A stretch of DNA of 64,000 nt from Enterococcus aquimarinus (GTDB taxonomy: Bacteria; Bacillota; Bacilli; Lactobacillales; Enterococcaceae). A program made the translations under genes and the position numbers. Of the stretch, positions 8,569 through 17,983 are shown piece after piece (the first letter of the stretch is position 1; every line of letters begins with the position of its first letter). Location: contig NZ_JXKD01000002.1 of the NCBI RefSeq assembly GCF_001885765.1, forward strand, positions 62,001 through 126,000, in the 5' to 3' direction. Below the pieces are notes generated by a model, which was not told the origin of the DNA, ran no database searches, and was given only the letters and a program-made list of their open reading frames with translations.

Positions 8569-11262
8569 ATGAACTGGCATAAAGAACTTGTACTGTCGAA
8601 TAAAACGTACAATTACCTTGATCTAGGCGCTGTCGCAGAAACTTATCATTCAAATTTAACGAATCTTCCTTATTCAATCCGAGTATTATTAGAAAGTGTC
8701 GCTCGTCAGATGGGAGAAGATATCACAAAAGACGACGTTGCTTCCTTAGCCAACTGGCAAGCGGATAATCCTCAAGGTGTCGTGCCCTTTAAGGTCGCTC
8801 GGGTTATTTTACAAGATTTTACTGGGGTTCCAGCTGTTGTCGATTTAGCTGCCATGCGTGACGCGATGGTTGCATTGGATGGGAAAGCCGCAGATATCAA
8901 TCCAGATATTCCGGTGACCTTAGTGATTGACCACTCCGTCCAAGTCGATCAATATGGCAACAAAGGTGCTATTGCCTTCAATACGGCCAAAGAATTCGAG
9001 CGCAACAATGAACGCTACGAGTTTTTAAAATGGGCACAATCTTCTTTTGAAAACTTTGATGTGGTGCCGCCAGAAACGGGGATTATTCACCAAGTCAATT
9101 TAGAAGTGTTATCTGAAGTTATTTTAACGGAACATAAAGCTGGGATTGATTGGCTATTGCCAGATACTTTGCAAGGAACAGACTCCCACACAACCATGAT
9201 TAACGGCTTAGGCGTGCTCGGTTGGGGTGTTGGTGGAATTGAAGCCGAAGCTGCTCTTTTAGGCGAAGCGTCCTTCTTCCCGACTCCTGAAGTAATTGGT
9301 GTCCGTTTCGTCGGAACTTTATCACCAGGTGCGACTGCCACGGATTTAGTGTTATCCATTACTGAAACGCTACGCAAAGAAAACGTTGTCGGTAAATTTG
9401 TTGAATTTTTTGGTCCAAGTTACCACGAATTAAGCTTAGCTGACCGCGCAACCATCGCCAACATGGCTCCTGAATATGGTGCGACGTGTGGTTTTTGTCC
9501 GATTGACGACGAAACATTACGCTATTTAAAAATTACTGGACGCTCAGAAACTGTCATCGAACGTGTTGAAACTTACGCAAAACAAAATCACTTGTTCTAC
9601 GATGACACTATTGAGCCCACTTATACAAAAGTCATCACGGTAGACTTAGCAACAATTCTACCCGCCTTAGCTGGACCAAAACGGCCACAAGATCGCATCT
9701 TATTAACCGAGGTCGCTCAAGACTTCCATGATAGTTTAACGGCACCTGTCGGACCAAAAGGTTTTGGTTTAAGCACGGAAGAAACTGAAAAGCAAGTCGT
9801 TATCGAGTGGGATAAAGAAGACAAAGTCATTCAAACTGGTGATTTACTGTTAGCGGCCATTACAAGCTGTACGAATACAAGTAATCCATTCGTCATGCTT
9901 TCAGCCGGTTTACTTGCAAAAAATGCGGTTGAAAAAGGATTAAGAGTGCCTGACTACGTTAAAACATCCTTAGCTCCTGGTTCAAAAATCGTTACCAGCT
10001 ATCTCGAAGCAAGCGGACTCATGCCTTATCTCGAAAAACTCGGTTTCTACTTGGTTGGTTACGGCTGTACAACCTGTATCGGTAACTCTGGACCATTGGC
10101 AGATGAAATTACCGAAGCTTTGCAAAAAGAAGAGATGCTTGTATCTTCTGTCCTGTCTGGAAACCGTAACTTTGAAGGACGGATTCATCCATTAATTAAA
10201 GCGAACTATCTTGCTTCTCCACCACTCGTGGTTGCCTACGCTCTTGCTGGGACTGTCACAAAAGACTTAACGACGGAACCAATTGGCGTTGATGCAAGCG
10301 GTCAAGCCATTATGCTAAGCGATATTTGGCCTGATAAAGAAGAGGTTCAACGCTATATCGATCAATTTGTTTCTCCTGAAGCTTTCCGCCTTGCTTACGG
10401 TGATTTATTTAGTGCCAATGAGCGTTGGAATGCGATTGATACCACGCACAGTGATTGCTATTCATGGGATGAACTTTCAACCTATATCGCTCACCCACCT
10501 TACTTTAAAGGTCTGACAAGAGAATTACCTGAACAAGGCGTCTTAACAGACTTGCGAATTTTAGCAAAACTAGGAGATTCTGTTACCACCGATCATATTT
10601 CTCCTGCCGGCAGTATTGCGTTGCACTCGGCCGCTGGAAAATATTTAAAAGAAAAAGGCTTGCGTTACAGTGATTTCAACTCGTACGGTTCACGTCGCGG
10701 GAATCATGAAATTATGATGCGTGGGACATTCGGAAATATTCGTCTCCAAAATCAACTCGTTCCTGAAATTAGTGGTGGTTACACACGTTACTTACCAACA
10801 GGTGAAGAAATGTTTATTTACGATGCTGCTTTGCGTTACCAAGAAGCAAACATCAATTGTATGATTTTAGCCGGTAAAGATTACGGTATGGGCTCTTCCC
10901 GTGACTGGGCGGCAAAAGGGACGCAATTACTCGGAGTGAAAGTCGTTTTAGCCGAAAGTTTCGAGCGGATTCATCGTAGCAACTTAGTCATGATGGGGGT
11001 TGTCCCATTAGAATATTTAGCAGGTGATACCGCAGAGTCGCTTGGACTTACTGGAACGGAAACTTTCCAAGTCTTGCTCCCAGAAGAACCAACTGTCAAC
11101 CAACTCGTTCAAGTCATCGCGACCGACGCGCAAAATCATGAAACATCCTTTATGACACGTCTGCGTTTTGACGCGCCTGCAGATATCCGCTACTGGAAAC
11201 ACCAAGGGATTTTACCAATGGTTATTCGTAAAAAATTAAGTGAAAGCGCAGGTAGCCTATAA
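8569..11262 (+). CDS. acnA: Aconitate hydratase (aconitase A)
   Basis: [4Fe-4S] enzyme that isomerises citrate to isocitrate through cis-aconitate. Its 897 residues match bacterial AcnA/IRP1-type aconitases. The three cluster cysteines are C434 (TSCTNTSNP), C500 and C503 ([13 protein letters not shown]). [19 protein letters not shown] near residue 200 and the C-terminal swivel domain with [10 protein letters not shown] near residue 775 complete the family pattern. GGAGG precedes the ATG. The stop codon is one base from the icd start, so the two are translationally coupled. As a known bifunctional family, the apo-form may bind RNA under iron limitation; that is not visible here. Confidence 0.98.
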   Translation: MNWHKELVLSNKTYNYLDLGAVAETYHSNLTNLPYSIRVLLESVARQMGEDITKDDVASLANWQADNPQGVVPFKVARVILQDFTGVPAVVDLAAMRDAMVALDGKAADINPDIPVTLVIDHSVQVDQYGNKGAIAFNTAKEFERNNERYEFLKWAQSSFENFDVVPPETGIIHQVNLEVLSEVILTEHKAGIDWLLPDTLQGTDSHTTMINGLGVLGWGVGGIEAEAALLGEASFFPTPEVIGVRFVGTLSPGATATDLVLSITETLRKENVVGKFVEFFGPSYHELSLADRATIANMAPEYGATCGFCPIDDETLRYLKITGRSETVIERVETYAKQNHLFYDDTIEPTYTKVITVDLATILPALAGPKRPQDRILLTEVAQDFHDSLTAPVGPKGFGLSTEETEKQVVIEWDKEDKVIQTGDLLLAAITSCTNTSNPFVMLSAGLLAKNAVEKGLRVPDYVKTSLAPGSKIVTSYLEASGLMPYLEKLGFYLVGYGCTTCIGNSGPLADEITEALQKEEMLVSSVLSGNRNFEGRIHPLIKANYLASPPLVVAYALAGTVTKDLTTEPIGVDASGQAIMLSDIWPDKEEVQRYIDQFVSPEAFRLAYGDLFSANERWNAIDTTHSDCYSWDELSTYIAHPPYFKGLTRELPEQGVLTDLRILAKLGDSVTTDHISPAGSIALHSAAGKYLKEKGLRYSDFNSYGSRRGNHEIMMRGTFGNIRLQNQLVPEISGGYTRYLPTGEEMFIYDAALRYQEANINCMILAGKDYGMGSSRDWAAKGTQLLGVKVVLAESFERIHRSNLVMMGVVPLEYLAGDTAESLGLTGTETFQVLLPEEPTVNQLVQVIATDAQNHETSFMTRLRFDAPADIRYWKHQGILPMVIRKKLSESAGSL

Positions 11263-11263
11263 G

Positions 11264-12499
11264 ATGACACATATTGAAGAAAAAATCGTTCCCTATATTC
11301 CTGGCGATGGCGTCGGACAAGAAATATGGCAAGCTAGTCAACCCGTTTTTGATGCCGCCATTCAAAAAGCCTATCAAGGACAAAAAAAGATTCTTTGGCA
11401 AGAAATTTTAGCCGGGGAAAAAGCGTTTGACCAAACAGGCGAATGGTTGCCAGAAGCGACACTCGAGGCCATTCACGAGGCCAAAATCGCCATCAAAGGA
11501 CCATTAACGACACCTGTCGGCGGAGGCATTCGTTCCATTAATGTGACATTGCGTCAAAAATTAGATTTATTCGCTTGTGTGCGTCCCGTTCGTTACTTTA
11601 AAGGCGTTCCTTCGCCGGTGAAAGAACCTGAGAAAACCGATATGGTCATTTTCCGAGAAAATACGGAAGACGTCTATGCCGGTATCGAATTTGCCATTGA
11701 CGATCCGAAAACGAAAAAAATCATTGACTTTTTACAACAAGAATTAGACGTTACATCGATTCGTTTCCCTGAAACGTCTGGTATTGGGATTAAACCAATC
11801 TCAAAAGAAGGAAGCCAACGCTTGGTCCATTCGGCAATTGATTACGCAGTCAAACAAGGCCGTAAAAGTGTGACGCTTGTCCATAAAGGAAATATCATGA
11901 AATTTACCGAAGGCGGTTTTAAAAACTGGGGATATGACCTCGCTGAAAGCAGCTTTAAAGAGACAACCTTCACGATGCGACAATTTGATAAGATAAAAGC
12001 TGACAAAGGTGCTGACGCGGCTCAAACGGCCTTAAAAGAGGCTCAAGTATCAGGTAAAGTCATTATCAATGATGTGATTGCCGATAATTTCTTGCAACAG
12101 ATTCTCCTTTATCCAGAACGCTATGATGTCGTGGCAACAACCAATTTGAATGGTGACTATATTTCTGATGCATTAGCAGCCCAAGTTGGGGGAATTGGCA
12201 TCTCGCCTGGTGCTAACATCAATTACCATACAGGGTATGCCATTTTCGAAGCGACTCACGGTACTGCTCCAGATATCGCCGGTCTCGGCAAAGCCAACCC
12301 ATCCTCGCTCTTACTTTCAGGTGTGATGATGCTAGAGTACTTCGGTTGGCAAGAGGCCGCAGATCTCATTACACAGGCGATTGAACAAGCACTTGTTCGC
12401 AAACAAGTGACGAGTGATTTTGCTCATCAACTACCCGATGCTACTTTGCTTTCAACTCAAGAATTTGGTGAGTATCTTATCACCCTCTTAAATCATTAA
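11264..12499 (+). CDS. icd: Isocitrate dehydrogenase, predicted NAD-dependent
   Basis: Oxidatively decarboxylates isocitrate to 2-oxoglutarate. The 411 residues align with E. coli-type Icd: [12 protein letters not shown] at the start, [13 protein letters not shown] with the substrate serine S91, and HGTAPDIAG with D337 and I338. E. coli has Lys-Tyr at the D337-I338 position to hold the 2'-phosphate of NADP; Asp-Ile there, plus S384 and H388 replacing the Tyr and Arg of the NADP pocket, are the signature of NAD-specific enzymes. The ATG at 11264 is one base after the acnA stop; an in-frame GTG inside acnA is less likely because the family N-terminus begins at MTHIEEK. Confidence 0.96.
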   Translation: MTHIEEKIVPYIPGDGVGQEIWQASQPVFDAAIQKAYQGQKKILWQEILAGEKAFDQTGEWLPEATLEAIHEAKIAIKGPLTTPVGGGIRSINVTLRQKLDLFACVRPVRYFKGVPSPVKEPEKTDMVIFRENTEDVYAGIEFAIDDPKTKKIIDFLQQELDVTSIRFPETSGIGIKPISKEGSQRLVHSAIDYAVKQGRKSVTLVHKGNIMKFTEGGFKNWGYDLAESSFKETTFTMRQFDKIKADKGADAAQTALKEAQVSGKVIINDVIADNFLQQILLYPERYDVVATTNLNGDYISDALAAQVGGIGISPGANINYHTGYAIFEATHGTAPDIAGLGKANPSSLLLSGVMMLEYFGWQEAADLITQAIEQALVRKQVTSDFAHQLPDATLLSTQEFGEYLITLLNH

Positions 12500-12502
12500 T
12501 TT

Positions 12503-12533
12503 CGTTAACTTTCTATTTACAAATTGGTTAACG
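12503..12533. promoter_or_regulatory. BirA operator (biotin box) upstream of bioY
   Basis: CGTTAACT (12503-12510), a 15-base spacer, then GGTTAACG (12526-12533). This fits the BirA operator layout of Gram-positives (GTTAAC half-sites about 15 bases apart) and overlaps the -35 of bioY. Biotinyl-AMP-bound BirA would repress bioY when biotin is plentiful. Confidence 0.85.
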
Positions 12534-12545
12534 TAATGGTATACT
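12517..12545 (+). promoter_or_regulatory. bioY promoter
   Basis: -35 TTACAA (12517-12522) and -10 TATACT (12540-12545), 17-base spacer, overlapped by the biotin box. Confidence 0.7.
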
Positions 12546-12580
12546 CCTCTCACAGCTATTATTTAGAGAGGAGTTTTTTT

Positions 12581-13123
12581 ATGCGTTTAGCGTTACGAGA
12601 ACAATTATTAGCAGCAATGTTTGCGGGGGTGATTGCCGTTAGTGCCCAAATTGTCATTCCGTTAGGTTTTATTCCGTTAAGTCTCCAAACGTTTACAGTC
12701 GGTTTGACTGCTACCTTATTAGGCCGTCGAACAGGATCATGGGCCATCACGCTTTATCTATTATTAGGTTTTATCGGCTTACCGGTCTTCGCTGGTGGAA
12801 AAAGTGGAATTGGCGTGCTCTTTGGACCAACAGGTGGTTATCTGATTGGCTATCTCATAGCAAGTCTCTTGATTGGAAGCCTCCTAAAAAAAGGGGCATG
12901 GTCTTACTGGTACGTTATCGTCATTAATTTTCTTGGTTTTATTCTTGCCTTGATTATTGGTAGTTTTTGGTTAAGTGCCGTCGCTAATTTAACGATTACT
13001 CAAGGATTTTCGAGCGGATTTCTTCCTTTTTTATTACCAGAGATGATTAAAGCTGTCGGTGTCGGAATACTCGCCGTGTGGTTAAAAAGACGTTTACCAG
13101 AGAAGTATTTCTATTTTATCTAG
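12581..13123 (+). CDS. bioY: Biotin transporter BioY (ECF substrate-binding S component)
   Basis: Membrane protein that captures biotin for an energy-coupling factor (ECF) transporter; the EcfAA'T module is encoded elsewhere. The 180 residues form about six hydrophobic segments, with family motifs LGFIPLSLQTF near residue 28 and GLPVFAGGKSGIGVLFGPTG near residue 66 (the biotin-binding loop). The start at 12581 follows GAGGAG. An upstream in-frame GTG would put the biotin box inside the coding region and is rejected. The biotin box and monocistronic layout point to biotin uptake under BirA control. Confidence 0.96.
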   Translation: MRLALREQLLAAMFAGVIAVSAQIVIPLGFIPLSLQTFTVGLTATLLGRRTGSWAITLYLLLGFIGLPVFAGGKSGIGVLFGPTGGYLIGYLIASLLIGSLLKKGAWSYWYVIVINFLGFILALIIGSFWLSAVANLTITQGFSSGFLPFLLPEMIKAVGVGILAVWLKRRLPEKYFYFI

Positions 13124-13170
13124 GATTTTTAGCTGAGGATGCCTTCAAGGGTTAGAGGACTCATACAAAA

Positions 13171-13221
13171 AACACAAGTAGCTGCGACAACTTCGTCATA
13201 GCTACTTGTGTTCCTTTTTTT
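13171..13221. terminator. Bidirectional terminator between bioY and the rhodanese gene
   Basis: Perfect 13-base stem AACACAAGTAGCT / AGCTACTTGTGTT. A T-run follows on the plus strand (through 13221) and TTTTTGT follows on the minus strand. Confidence 0.88.
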
Positions 13222-13236
13222 CATGAGTTTAGGAGA

Positions 13237-13824
13237 TTATTTTGTTGCTTCTTGTTCCTTTAAGATGGCGGTCACGCCACCTTCTATCACGATCGCATCA
13301 TAGCCTTCTTTATTTAAAAAAGAGGCTACCGTCGTGGCACTATTCCCCGATCCACACAAGGTATAGATTTCTTTATGACGATCGAGCGACGAGTGATTTT
13401 CAGCAATATTCGCTAATGGAATAACGATTAAATTCTTTTCAGGCGCTTTTTTTGTGACGGTTTCTGGTTCACGCACATCTAGCAACACATAATCTGACTC
13501 TTGCGCCAAAAATGCTTTTGCAGAAATGGTCTTGGTTAGATGCATCTGGTCTGTCGGGATATCGTCCACCAATACGTAACCGAGAATCGACTGGAACCCT
13601 TGTTGCTTCGCTTGTGCTTCTAGCAATTCTAACGCTGCCTGATCTTCTTTGGCTAGAAGAAAAACAAGGGGCGTTTGCGGATCAAGTAATTTCTTCGCCA
13701 CTTTTTCGAATTTCGCTAACGGGACATTCAGAGCCCTCTTAGTAGAACCGGATTGAAAAGCGTGTTGTAACCGTGTATCAATCACTTGAGCCCCTTTTAA
13801 TTCCTCAAATGTAACGTGTTTCAA
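13237..13824 (-). CDS. Rhodanese-domain protein (tandem, N-terminal copy inactive)
   Basis: Sulfurtransferase-type protein of 195 residues with two rhodanese-like halves. The C-terminal half (residues 95-190) has DVREPE, a catalytic-loop cysteine in TLCGSGNSATT and the closing VIEGGV. The N-terminal half keeps the fold motif VIDTRLQHAFQSGSTKRALN, but its loop reads LAKEDQAAL without cysteine, so it is probably structural. The substrate is unknown; such proteins carry persulfide sulfur. It starts at TTG 13824 after GAGGAG. It is a single gene convergent with bioY. Confidence 0.85.
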   Translation of the reverse strand: MKHVTFEELKGAQVIDTRLQHAFQSGSTKRALNVPLAKFEKVAKKLLDPQTPLVFLLAKEDQAALELLEAQAKQQGFQSILGYVLVDDIPTDQMHLTKTISAKAFLAQESDYVLLDVREPETVTKKAPEKNLIVIPLANIAENHSSLDRHKEIYTLCGSGNSATTVASFLNKEGYDAIVIEGGVTAILKEQEATK

Positions 13825-13927
13825 AATATCACTCCTCTATCATTATTTGTTATGATTATAATACAGAATCGTCGTTTAAGAAATGATTTAGTATTTGTCG
13901 CCAAGAATAGAAGTGATACAACCAAAG

Positions 13928-13963
13928 AAAAAGCCGAAGAATCACTCGATTCTCCGGCTTTTT
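13928..13963 (-). terminator. Terminator closing the opp-tldR-guide RNA transcription unit
   Basis: Stem of 16 positions with one A-C mismatch, a four-base loop and T-runs on both strands. On the minus strand it is the first terminator after oppF and the TnpB-like gene, and it begins about a dozen bases past the candidate 16-nt guide. Confidence 0.85.
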
Positions 13964-13975
13964 CTTTTCGGTTTT

Positions 13976-14067
13976 TCATAATTAGTGAGGCGGATTCCTA
14001 GAAACAAAAGCCCAAAGACTTTTTCTATACCCTAGGCGATCCCTGGAGCTCCTTCCAGTTCTGCGAC
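13976..14067 (-). ncRNA. Candidate omega-RNA-like guide RNA of the TldR protein (scaffold plus guide)
   Basis: In TnpB/TldR systems the guide RNA is made from the 3' end of the protein gene and the sequence just after it. On the minus strand this stretch holds a hairpin CTGGA/TCCAG (14043-14058), an AAAAG/CTTTT hairpin (about 14007-14024) and a possible pseudoknot between CCTAGG (14031-14036) and CTAGG (13997-14001), ending in TAGGAATCC at 13992. The following bases, GCCTCACTAATTATGA (13991-13976), are the candidate guide, and the terminator lies just beyond. The scaffold probably extends into the 3' end of the protein gene. The boundary is inferred from structure and position only. Confidence 0.6.
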
Positions 14068-14994
14068 TTATTCGTACGTAAGTTCTTTCCCGTACCATTC
14101 AGCCTTGTATTCTAACTTCTTTAGAAACATTTGCCAATCTGCTTTAGAGAAATAGAGTGGTTGATCTGGTAACGTTTCAAACAGCAACTCTTTTGTCACA
14201 TGAATAAAATCAAATTGACGAACAATCGCATATGAAACTTGATCAAAATAATTTTCTTTTTTCTCTCGGCAAGAAAGTTGCAAGCGACCAAGTTTTTCTT
14301 TTTGTTTTTGATAATTTTTAGCATACGCTAGAGGAACTCGGCGTTTTCGTGCGATCTTCCCACGAACTCTCAGCTTTCGCTGCGCGCGATCGATTTTATC
14401 AAGCAATTGTTCTTGATTGCATAAAGTCGGCGGTGTATATTCAGAACTTTCTAATAATTTATTCGGTGAATAGACCAAATGAATGGTCTTTAACGTCTTC
14501 GGTAGTGGTTCTACCTCTTCCACACATAAAAAAGAGACAAAGAATTCTTCGTTATTTCTCGAAGAAATTGTAGCAGATTTAATCGTTCCTTTGATTTCAC
14601 GATGGCAATTCACTGCAACCAAACTTTTTAATTTGGGTAATTTTAAATAACCATCGGAAAGACAAATCGTTTGTCCTTGATTGTTTGTCGTATAAGATTG
14701 TAGAGGATTCGATTTATTCTTTAAACTCGGATAGTCACTTTTCCCCGTATAGTATCGGCGAAAAGCTTTCTCTAGATTGCGTTGGGCATTGGCTAAAGCG
14801 AGACTATCCGTCGCTTTTAAAAACGGATAGTCTTTTTTTAAGGCCGCTGGGGTTAGTTTTCCCCCTTCTGACTGTTGCCTCGCAACAAGTAAATGATTAT
14901 ACGTAAATCGAACACAACCAAACGTCGTCACGAAAAAATGTTTTTGTTCTTCATTTGGATAAATTCTAAAGCGATACGCTTTTAAGACACTCAT
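14068..14994 (-). CDS. tldR: TnpB-like nuclease-dead protein (TldR), oppF-associated
   Basis: The 308 residues match IS200/IS605 TnpB at the N-terminus (LKAYRFRIYPNEEQ ... CVRFTYNHLL) and in the RuvC-flanking helices ending DWQMFLKKLEYKAEWYGKEL. The nuclease is dead. The first catalytic Asp (IDLG in TnpB) is replaced at I171-H172-L173, and the second motif (VIEDL) reads HVTKEL with Thr at the Glu position. The protein stops before the zinc finger and the third Asp. This is the pattern of TnpB-like nuclease-dead repressors, which are RNA-guided transcription factors; a class linked to oppF has been reported in enterococci. It begins 32 bases after oppF with GAGGT upstream of the ATG. No transposase or second IS end is seen, so it looks domesticated, probably as a regulator of peptide uptake or of a distant promoter. 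Confidence 0.88.
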   Translation of the reverse strand: MSVLKAYRFRIYPNEEQKHFFVTTFGCVRFTYNHLLVARQQSEGGKLTPAALKKDYPFLKATDSLALANAQRNLEKAFRRYYTGKSDYPSLKNKSNPLQSYTTNNQGQTICLSDGYLKLPKLKSLVAVNCHREIKGTIKSATISSRNNEEFFVSFLCVEEVEPLPKTLKTIHLVYSPNKLLESSEYTPPTLCNQEQLLDKIDRAQRKLRVRGKIARKRRVPLAYAKNYQKQKEKLGRLQLSCREKKENYFDQVSYAIVRQFDFIHVTKELLFETLPDQPLYFSKADWQMFLKKLEYKAEWYGKELTYE

Positions 14995-15026
14995 TTCTCG
15001 ACCTCAATTCTTGGACGAAGGCACCC

Positions 15027-15965
15027 TTACGAGCGAATGGTTTGGCGATATCCTTCTAATTCTTTTTCATTTCCATAAACAAAATGACCTGGTTTTACTT
15101 CACTAAAGGTTGGTTTATCGACCGAGTAATCATGCATTTCTGGGTCGTAAACAATCAGTTCTTTCTTACGCGCTAAGATCGGATCTGGAATTGGCACCGC
15201 TGATAATAAGGCTTGCGTATAAGGGTGTAACGGATTACGGAATAGTTCTTCCGTTTCAGCCATTTCGACAATGCGTCCAGAACGAATAACAGCAATTCGG
15301 TCAGAAATGAAGCGAACAACAGATAAATCATGTGCGACAAAGAAATAGGTTACGTTGTTTTGAATTTGTGATTCTTTCAGTAGGTTTAAGACTTGTGCAC
15401 GAATCGAAACGTCTAACGCAGAGATTGGTTCATCGGCAATTACTAAGGAAGGTTCCATAATTAACGCACGCGCAATCCCAATCCGTTGACGTTGACCGCC
15501 TGAGAATTCATGGGGATAACGATACATATGTTCCGGTAACAAACCCACTTGCTCAATAATTTTTTCTACTTTTGCGAGGCGGTCTTCTTCCGAGTCGAAT
15601 AAACCAAAGTTGTATAATCCTTCAGAGATAATATACTCAACTGTTGCCCGTTCATTTAATGAAGCAGAAGGATCTTGGAAGATCATTTGGATTTTACGGA
15701 TTTTATCTTCCATCTCTTCTTTTGATAACTTCGTATTAATTTTTTTACCTTCAAAAACAATGTCACCGTTACTCGTTTGATTTAAGCCAACTATCGCACG
15801 TCCAATTGTCGTCTTACCAGAACCAGATTCTCCTACAAGCGAGAAGGTTTCTCCTTTATAGACATCAAAGTTCACATCTTGCACCGCGACGAATTTCTTT
15901 TTGCCTTCGCCAAAGGTGATCTCAAGATCTTTAATGGATAATAAAACTTCTTTATCTTTCGACAT
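15027..15965 (-). CDS. oppF: Oligopeptide ABC transporter ATP-binding protein OppF
   Basis: One of the two cytoplasmic ATPases that drive OppABCDF peptide import. The 312 residues show Walker [10 protein letters not shown]-loop [10 protein letters not shown], signature [15 protein letters not shown], Walker [13 protein letters not shown] and the H-loop AHDLS, then the Opp-type C-terminal extension after [15 protein letters not shown]. The ATG at 15965 is chosen because GGAGG lies eight bases upstream; a TTG two codons earlier is too close. It overlaps the end of oppD by 14 bases. The TnpB-like gene follows directly. Confidence 0.96.
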   Translation of the reverse strand: MSKDKEVLLSIKDLEITFGEGKKKFVAVQDVNFDVYKGETFSLVGESGSGKTTIGRAIVGLNQTSNGDIVFEGKKINTKLSKEEMEDKIRKIQMIFQDPSASLNERATVEYIISEGLYNFGLFDSEEDRLAKVEKIIEQVGLLPEHMYRYPHEFSGGQRQRIGIARALIMEPSLVIADEPISALDVSIRAQVLNLLKESQIQNNVTYFFVAHDLSVVRFISDRIAVIRSGRIVEMAETEELFRNPLHPYTQALLSAVPIPDPILARKKELIVYDPEMHDYSVDKPTFSEVKPGHFVYGNEKELEGYRQTIRS

Positions 15966-17028
15966 CTTCAATTCCTCCAGCTTGTGCTTTTAGTAAAGCA
16001 ACCATTTTTTCATGTAAGTTTTGGATGATTTCTGGTTTCTCTGATTTAGGCGCTCTTGGGTCTAGCAACCATGTTTTGGCAAAGTGCGTTTCGGATACTT
16101 GGAACATCGGTGGTTCTTCCGCAAAGTCAATTTCCATTGCGTAAGAACTACGTGGTGCAAAGGCGTCTCCCTTAATATCTTTATATAAAGAAGGTGGTGT
16201 TCCAGGAACAGAATACAACTGATCCCCACGGTTTCCTAATTGCGGCAATGACGATAACAAGCTCCATGTATACGGATGTTGTGGATTATAGTAAATATCT
16301 TCCACAGTACCGGTTTCAACGATTTGCCCTGCATACATCACGGCAACCCGATCGGCAATCGATGCCACGACACCTAAATCATGCGTAATAAAAATCGTTG
16401 TAAATTTATATTCTTCTTGTAATTCACGAATTAAATCTAAAATTTGCGCTTGAATCGTCACGTCTAATGCGGTTGTTGGTTCATCACAAATTAAGATCTT
16501 TGGACGACACGCTAACGCAATGGCAATGACAATCCGTTGACGCATCCCACCTGAATATTGGAAAGGATAATCGTCATAGCGTTTTTCAGCATAGGGAATG
16601 CCGGTGCGATTCATTAAATCAATTGCCATTTGTTTTGCTTCTTTTGGTGATTTTTTTTGATGCTTAATGATGACTTCTGAAATTTGCGAACCAATTGTTT
16701 TAATTGGATTCAATGAGGTCATCGGATCTTGGAAAATAGTGGCAATTTCTTTCCCACGAATGCCATCCCAATCAGAATCTTTTTTCAAATCACTTAAAAT
16801 TTTATCTTGATAACGAATCGTGCCGCCAGTAATTGCTCCGTTTGATTCTAACATTCCAGTAAAAGTCTTAGTCAATACAGATTTACCTGAACCAGACTCT
16901 CCTACGATTGCTAACGTTTCTTGTTCTTTCAATTCAAGAGAAACGTTACGAATGGCACGTAATTCACTACTACGAACTTTAAAGCCAACGGAAATATTTT
17001 CAGCACTTAAAATTGTTTTTTTCGCCAT
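15952..17028 (-). CDS. oppD: Oligopeptide ABC transporter ATP-binding protein OppD
   Basis: Second ATPase of the peptide importer. The 358 residues contain Walker A GESGSGKS near residue 43, signature [15 protein letters not shown], Walker [13 protein letters not shown] and THDLG. The Opp/Dpp C-terminal domain follows ([15 protein letters not shown]), but the cysteine cluster that binds an Fe-S cluster in some OppD proteins is not present. GGAGG precedes the ATG. It lies between oppC (18-base gap) and oppF (overlap), consistent with one polycistronic mRNA. Confidence 0.96.
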   Translation of the reverse strand: MAKKTILSAENISVGFKVRSSELRAIRNVSLELKEQETLAIVGESGSGKSVLTKTFTGMLESNGAITGGTIRYQDKILSDLKKDSDWDGIRGKEIATIFQDPMTSLNPIKTIGSQISEVIIKHQKKSPKEAKQMAIDLMNRTGIPYAEKRYDDYPFQYSGGMRQRIVIAIALACRPKILICDEPTTALDVTIQAQILDLIRELQEEYKFTTIFITHDLGVVASIADRVAVMYAGQIVETGTVEDIYYNPQHPYTWSLLSSLPQLGNRGDQLYSVPGTPPSLYKDIKGDAFAPRSSYAMEIDFAEEPPMFQVSETHFAKTWLLDPRAPKSEKPEIIQNLHEKMVALLKAQAGGIEDVER

Positions 17029-17046
17029 TTTAACTTATTCCTCCTT

Positions 17047-17982
17047 TTACATGTGTGTTCTTGGGTCAGCGGCATCGGCCAATGTCTGTCCAACAATGTA
17101 AAGAGAAACAGAAACTAAGGCTAAAACGGTAACTGGAATCCAGAATAAATATGGATAGTTCCCCATATTGTTTGTATATTGTGAAATCAAACGGCCTAAC
17201 GACGGTACATTCGCGCTCAGACCAACCCCTAAGAACGATAGGAATGTCTCATAAGAGATGAAAGCCGGAAGTGAACGAGACACGTCTGTTACGATAATAG
17301 ATGTTAAATACGGTAAGATATTTCTAAAAATCATCCGTACTTTTGGTGTTCCTAATGTTCGTGACGCTAAATTGTATTCGCGATCACGCATAATCATGAC
17401 TTGTACACGGATAAAGTAAGCTGGTGCTAACCATCCTGTCACACACATGGCAAAGATTAAATTCCAAAATCCATTTCCAAATGTATAAGACATAACAATG
17501 ATGATCAATAATTGAGGAACGTTTGAAATGACATTATAGATTTCTAACATGACTTTATCAAACTTTTGTGACACACCCCAAATGGCTCCTAAAACGACCC
17601 CAATGGTAGTCGTAATAATTGTTGCGATAACAGAAATCGAGATTGACGTTTTCGCTCCTGCCCAAACAGCGTCAAACAGAGACATCCCGTTTGCATCCGT
17701 TCCAAACCAATACTGTAAACTTGGTGGATTGTACCGTTTGGAGAAATCATTAATATCTTCTACGTTTAAAAAATCATAACCACTAAAGATTGGTTGGATA
17801 AAAGACATTAATAAAATTGCGGTCATTAATACGAGCATCGCGATCGCGGTTTTGTTCGAAAAGAACTTGCGACCGACTGAACGCCAGTAGGAATACGTTG
17901 GTGTATCAATTTTTTCAGAAGACAAGGAGTCAATGGTGACGAAAGTAAAGCCATCATTTATTTTTTGATTCGTTTTTTCCAT
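17047..17982 (-). CDS. oppC: Oligopeptide ABC transporter permease OppC
   Basis: Membrane subunit of the peptide importer, 311 residues. A cytosolic N-terminal arm of about 45 residues precedes the first transmembrane helix (AIAMLVLMTAILLMSF), then the BPD_transp core with the coupling motif near REYNLASRTLGTPKVRMIFRN (residues about 200-220). It starts at ATG 17982 after GAGGAG, one base from the oppB stop. It pairs with OppB to form the pore. Confidence 0.96.
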   Translation of the reverse strand: MEKTNQKINDGFTFVTIDSLSSEKIDTPTYSYWRSVGRKFFSNKTAIAMLVLMTAILLMSFIQPIFSGYDFLNVEDINDFSKRYNPPSLQYWFGTDANGMSLFDAVWAGAKTSISISVIATIITTTIGVVLGAIWGVSQKFDKVMLEIYNVISNVPQLLIIIVMSYTFGNGFWNLIFAMCVTGWLAPAYFIRVQVMIMRDREYNLASRTLGTPKVRMIFRNILPYLTSIIVTDVSRSLPAFISYETFLSFLGVGLSANVPSLGRLISQYTNNMGNYPYLFWIPVTVLALVSVSLYIVGQTLADAADPRTHM

Positions 17983-17983
17983 T

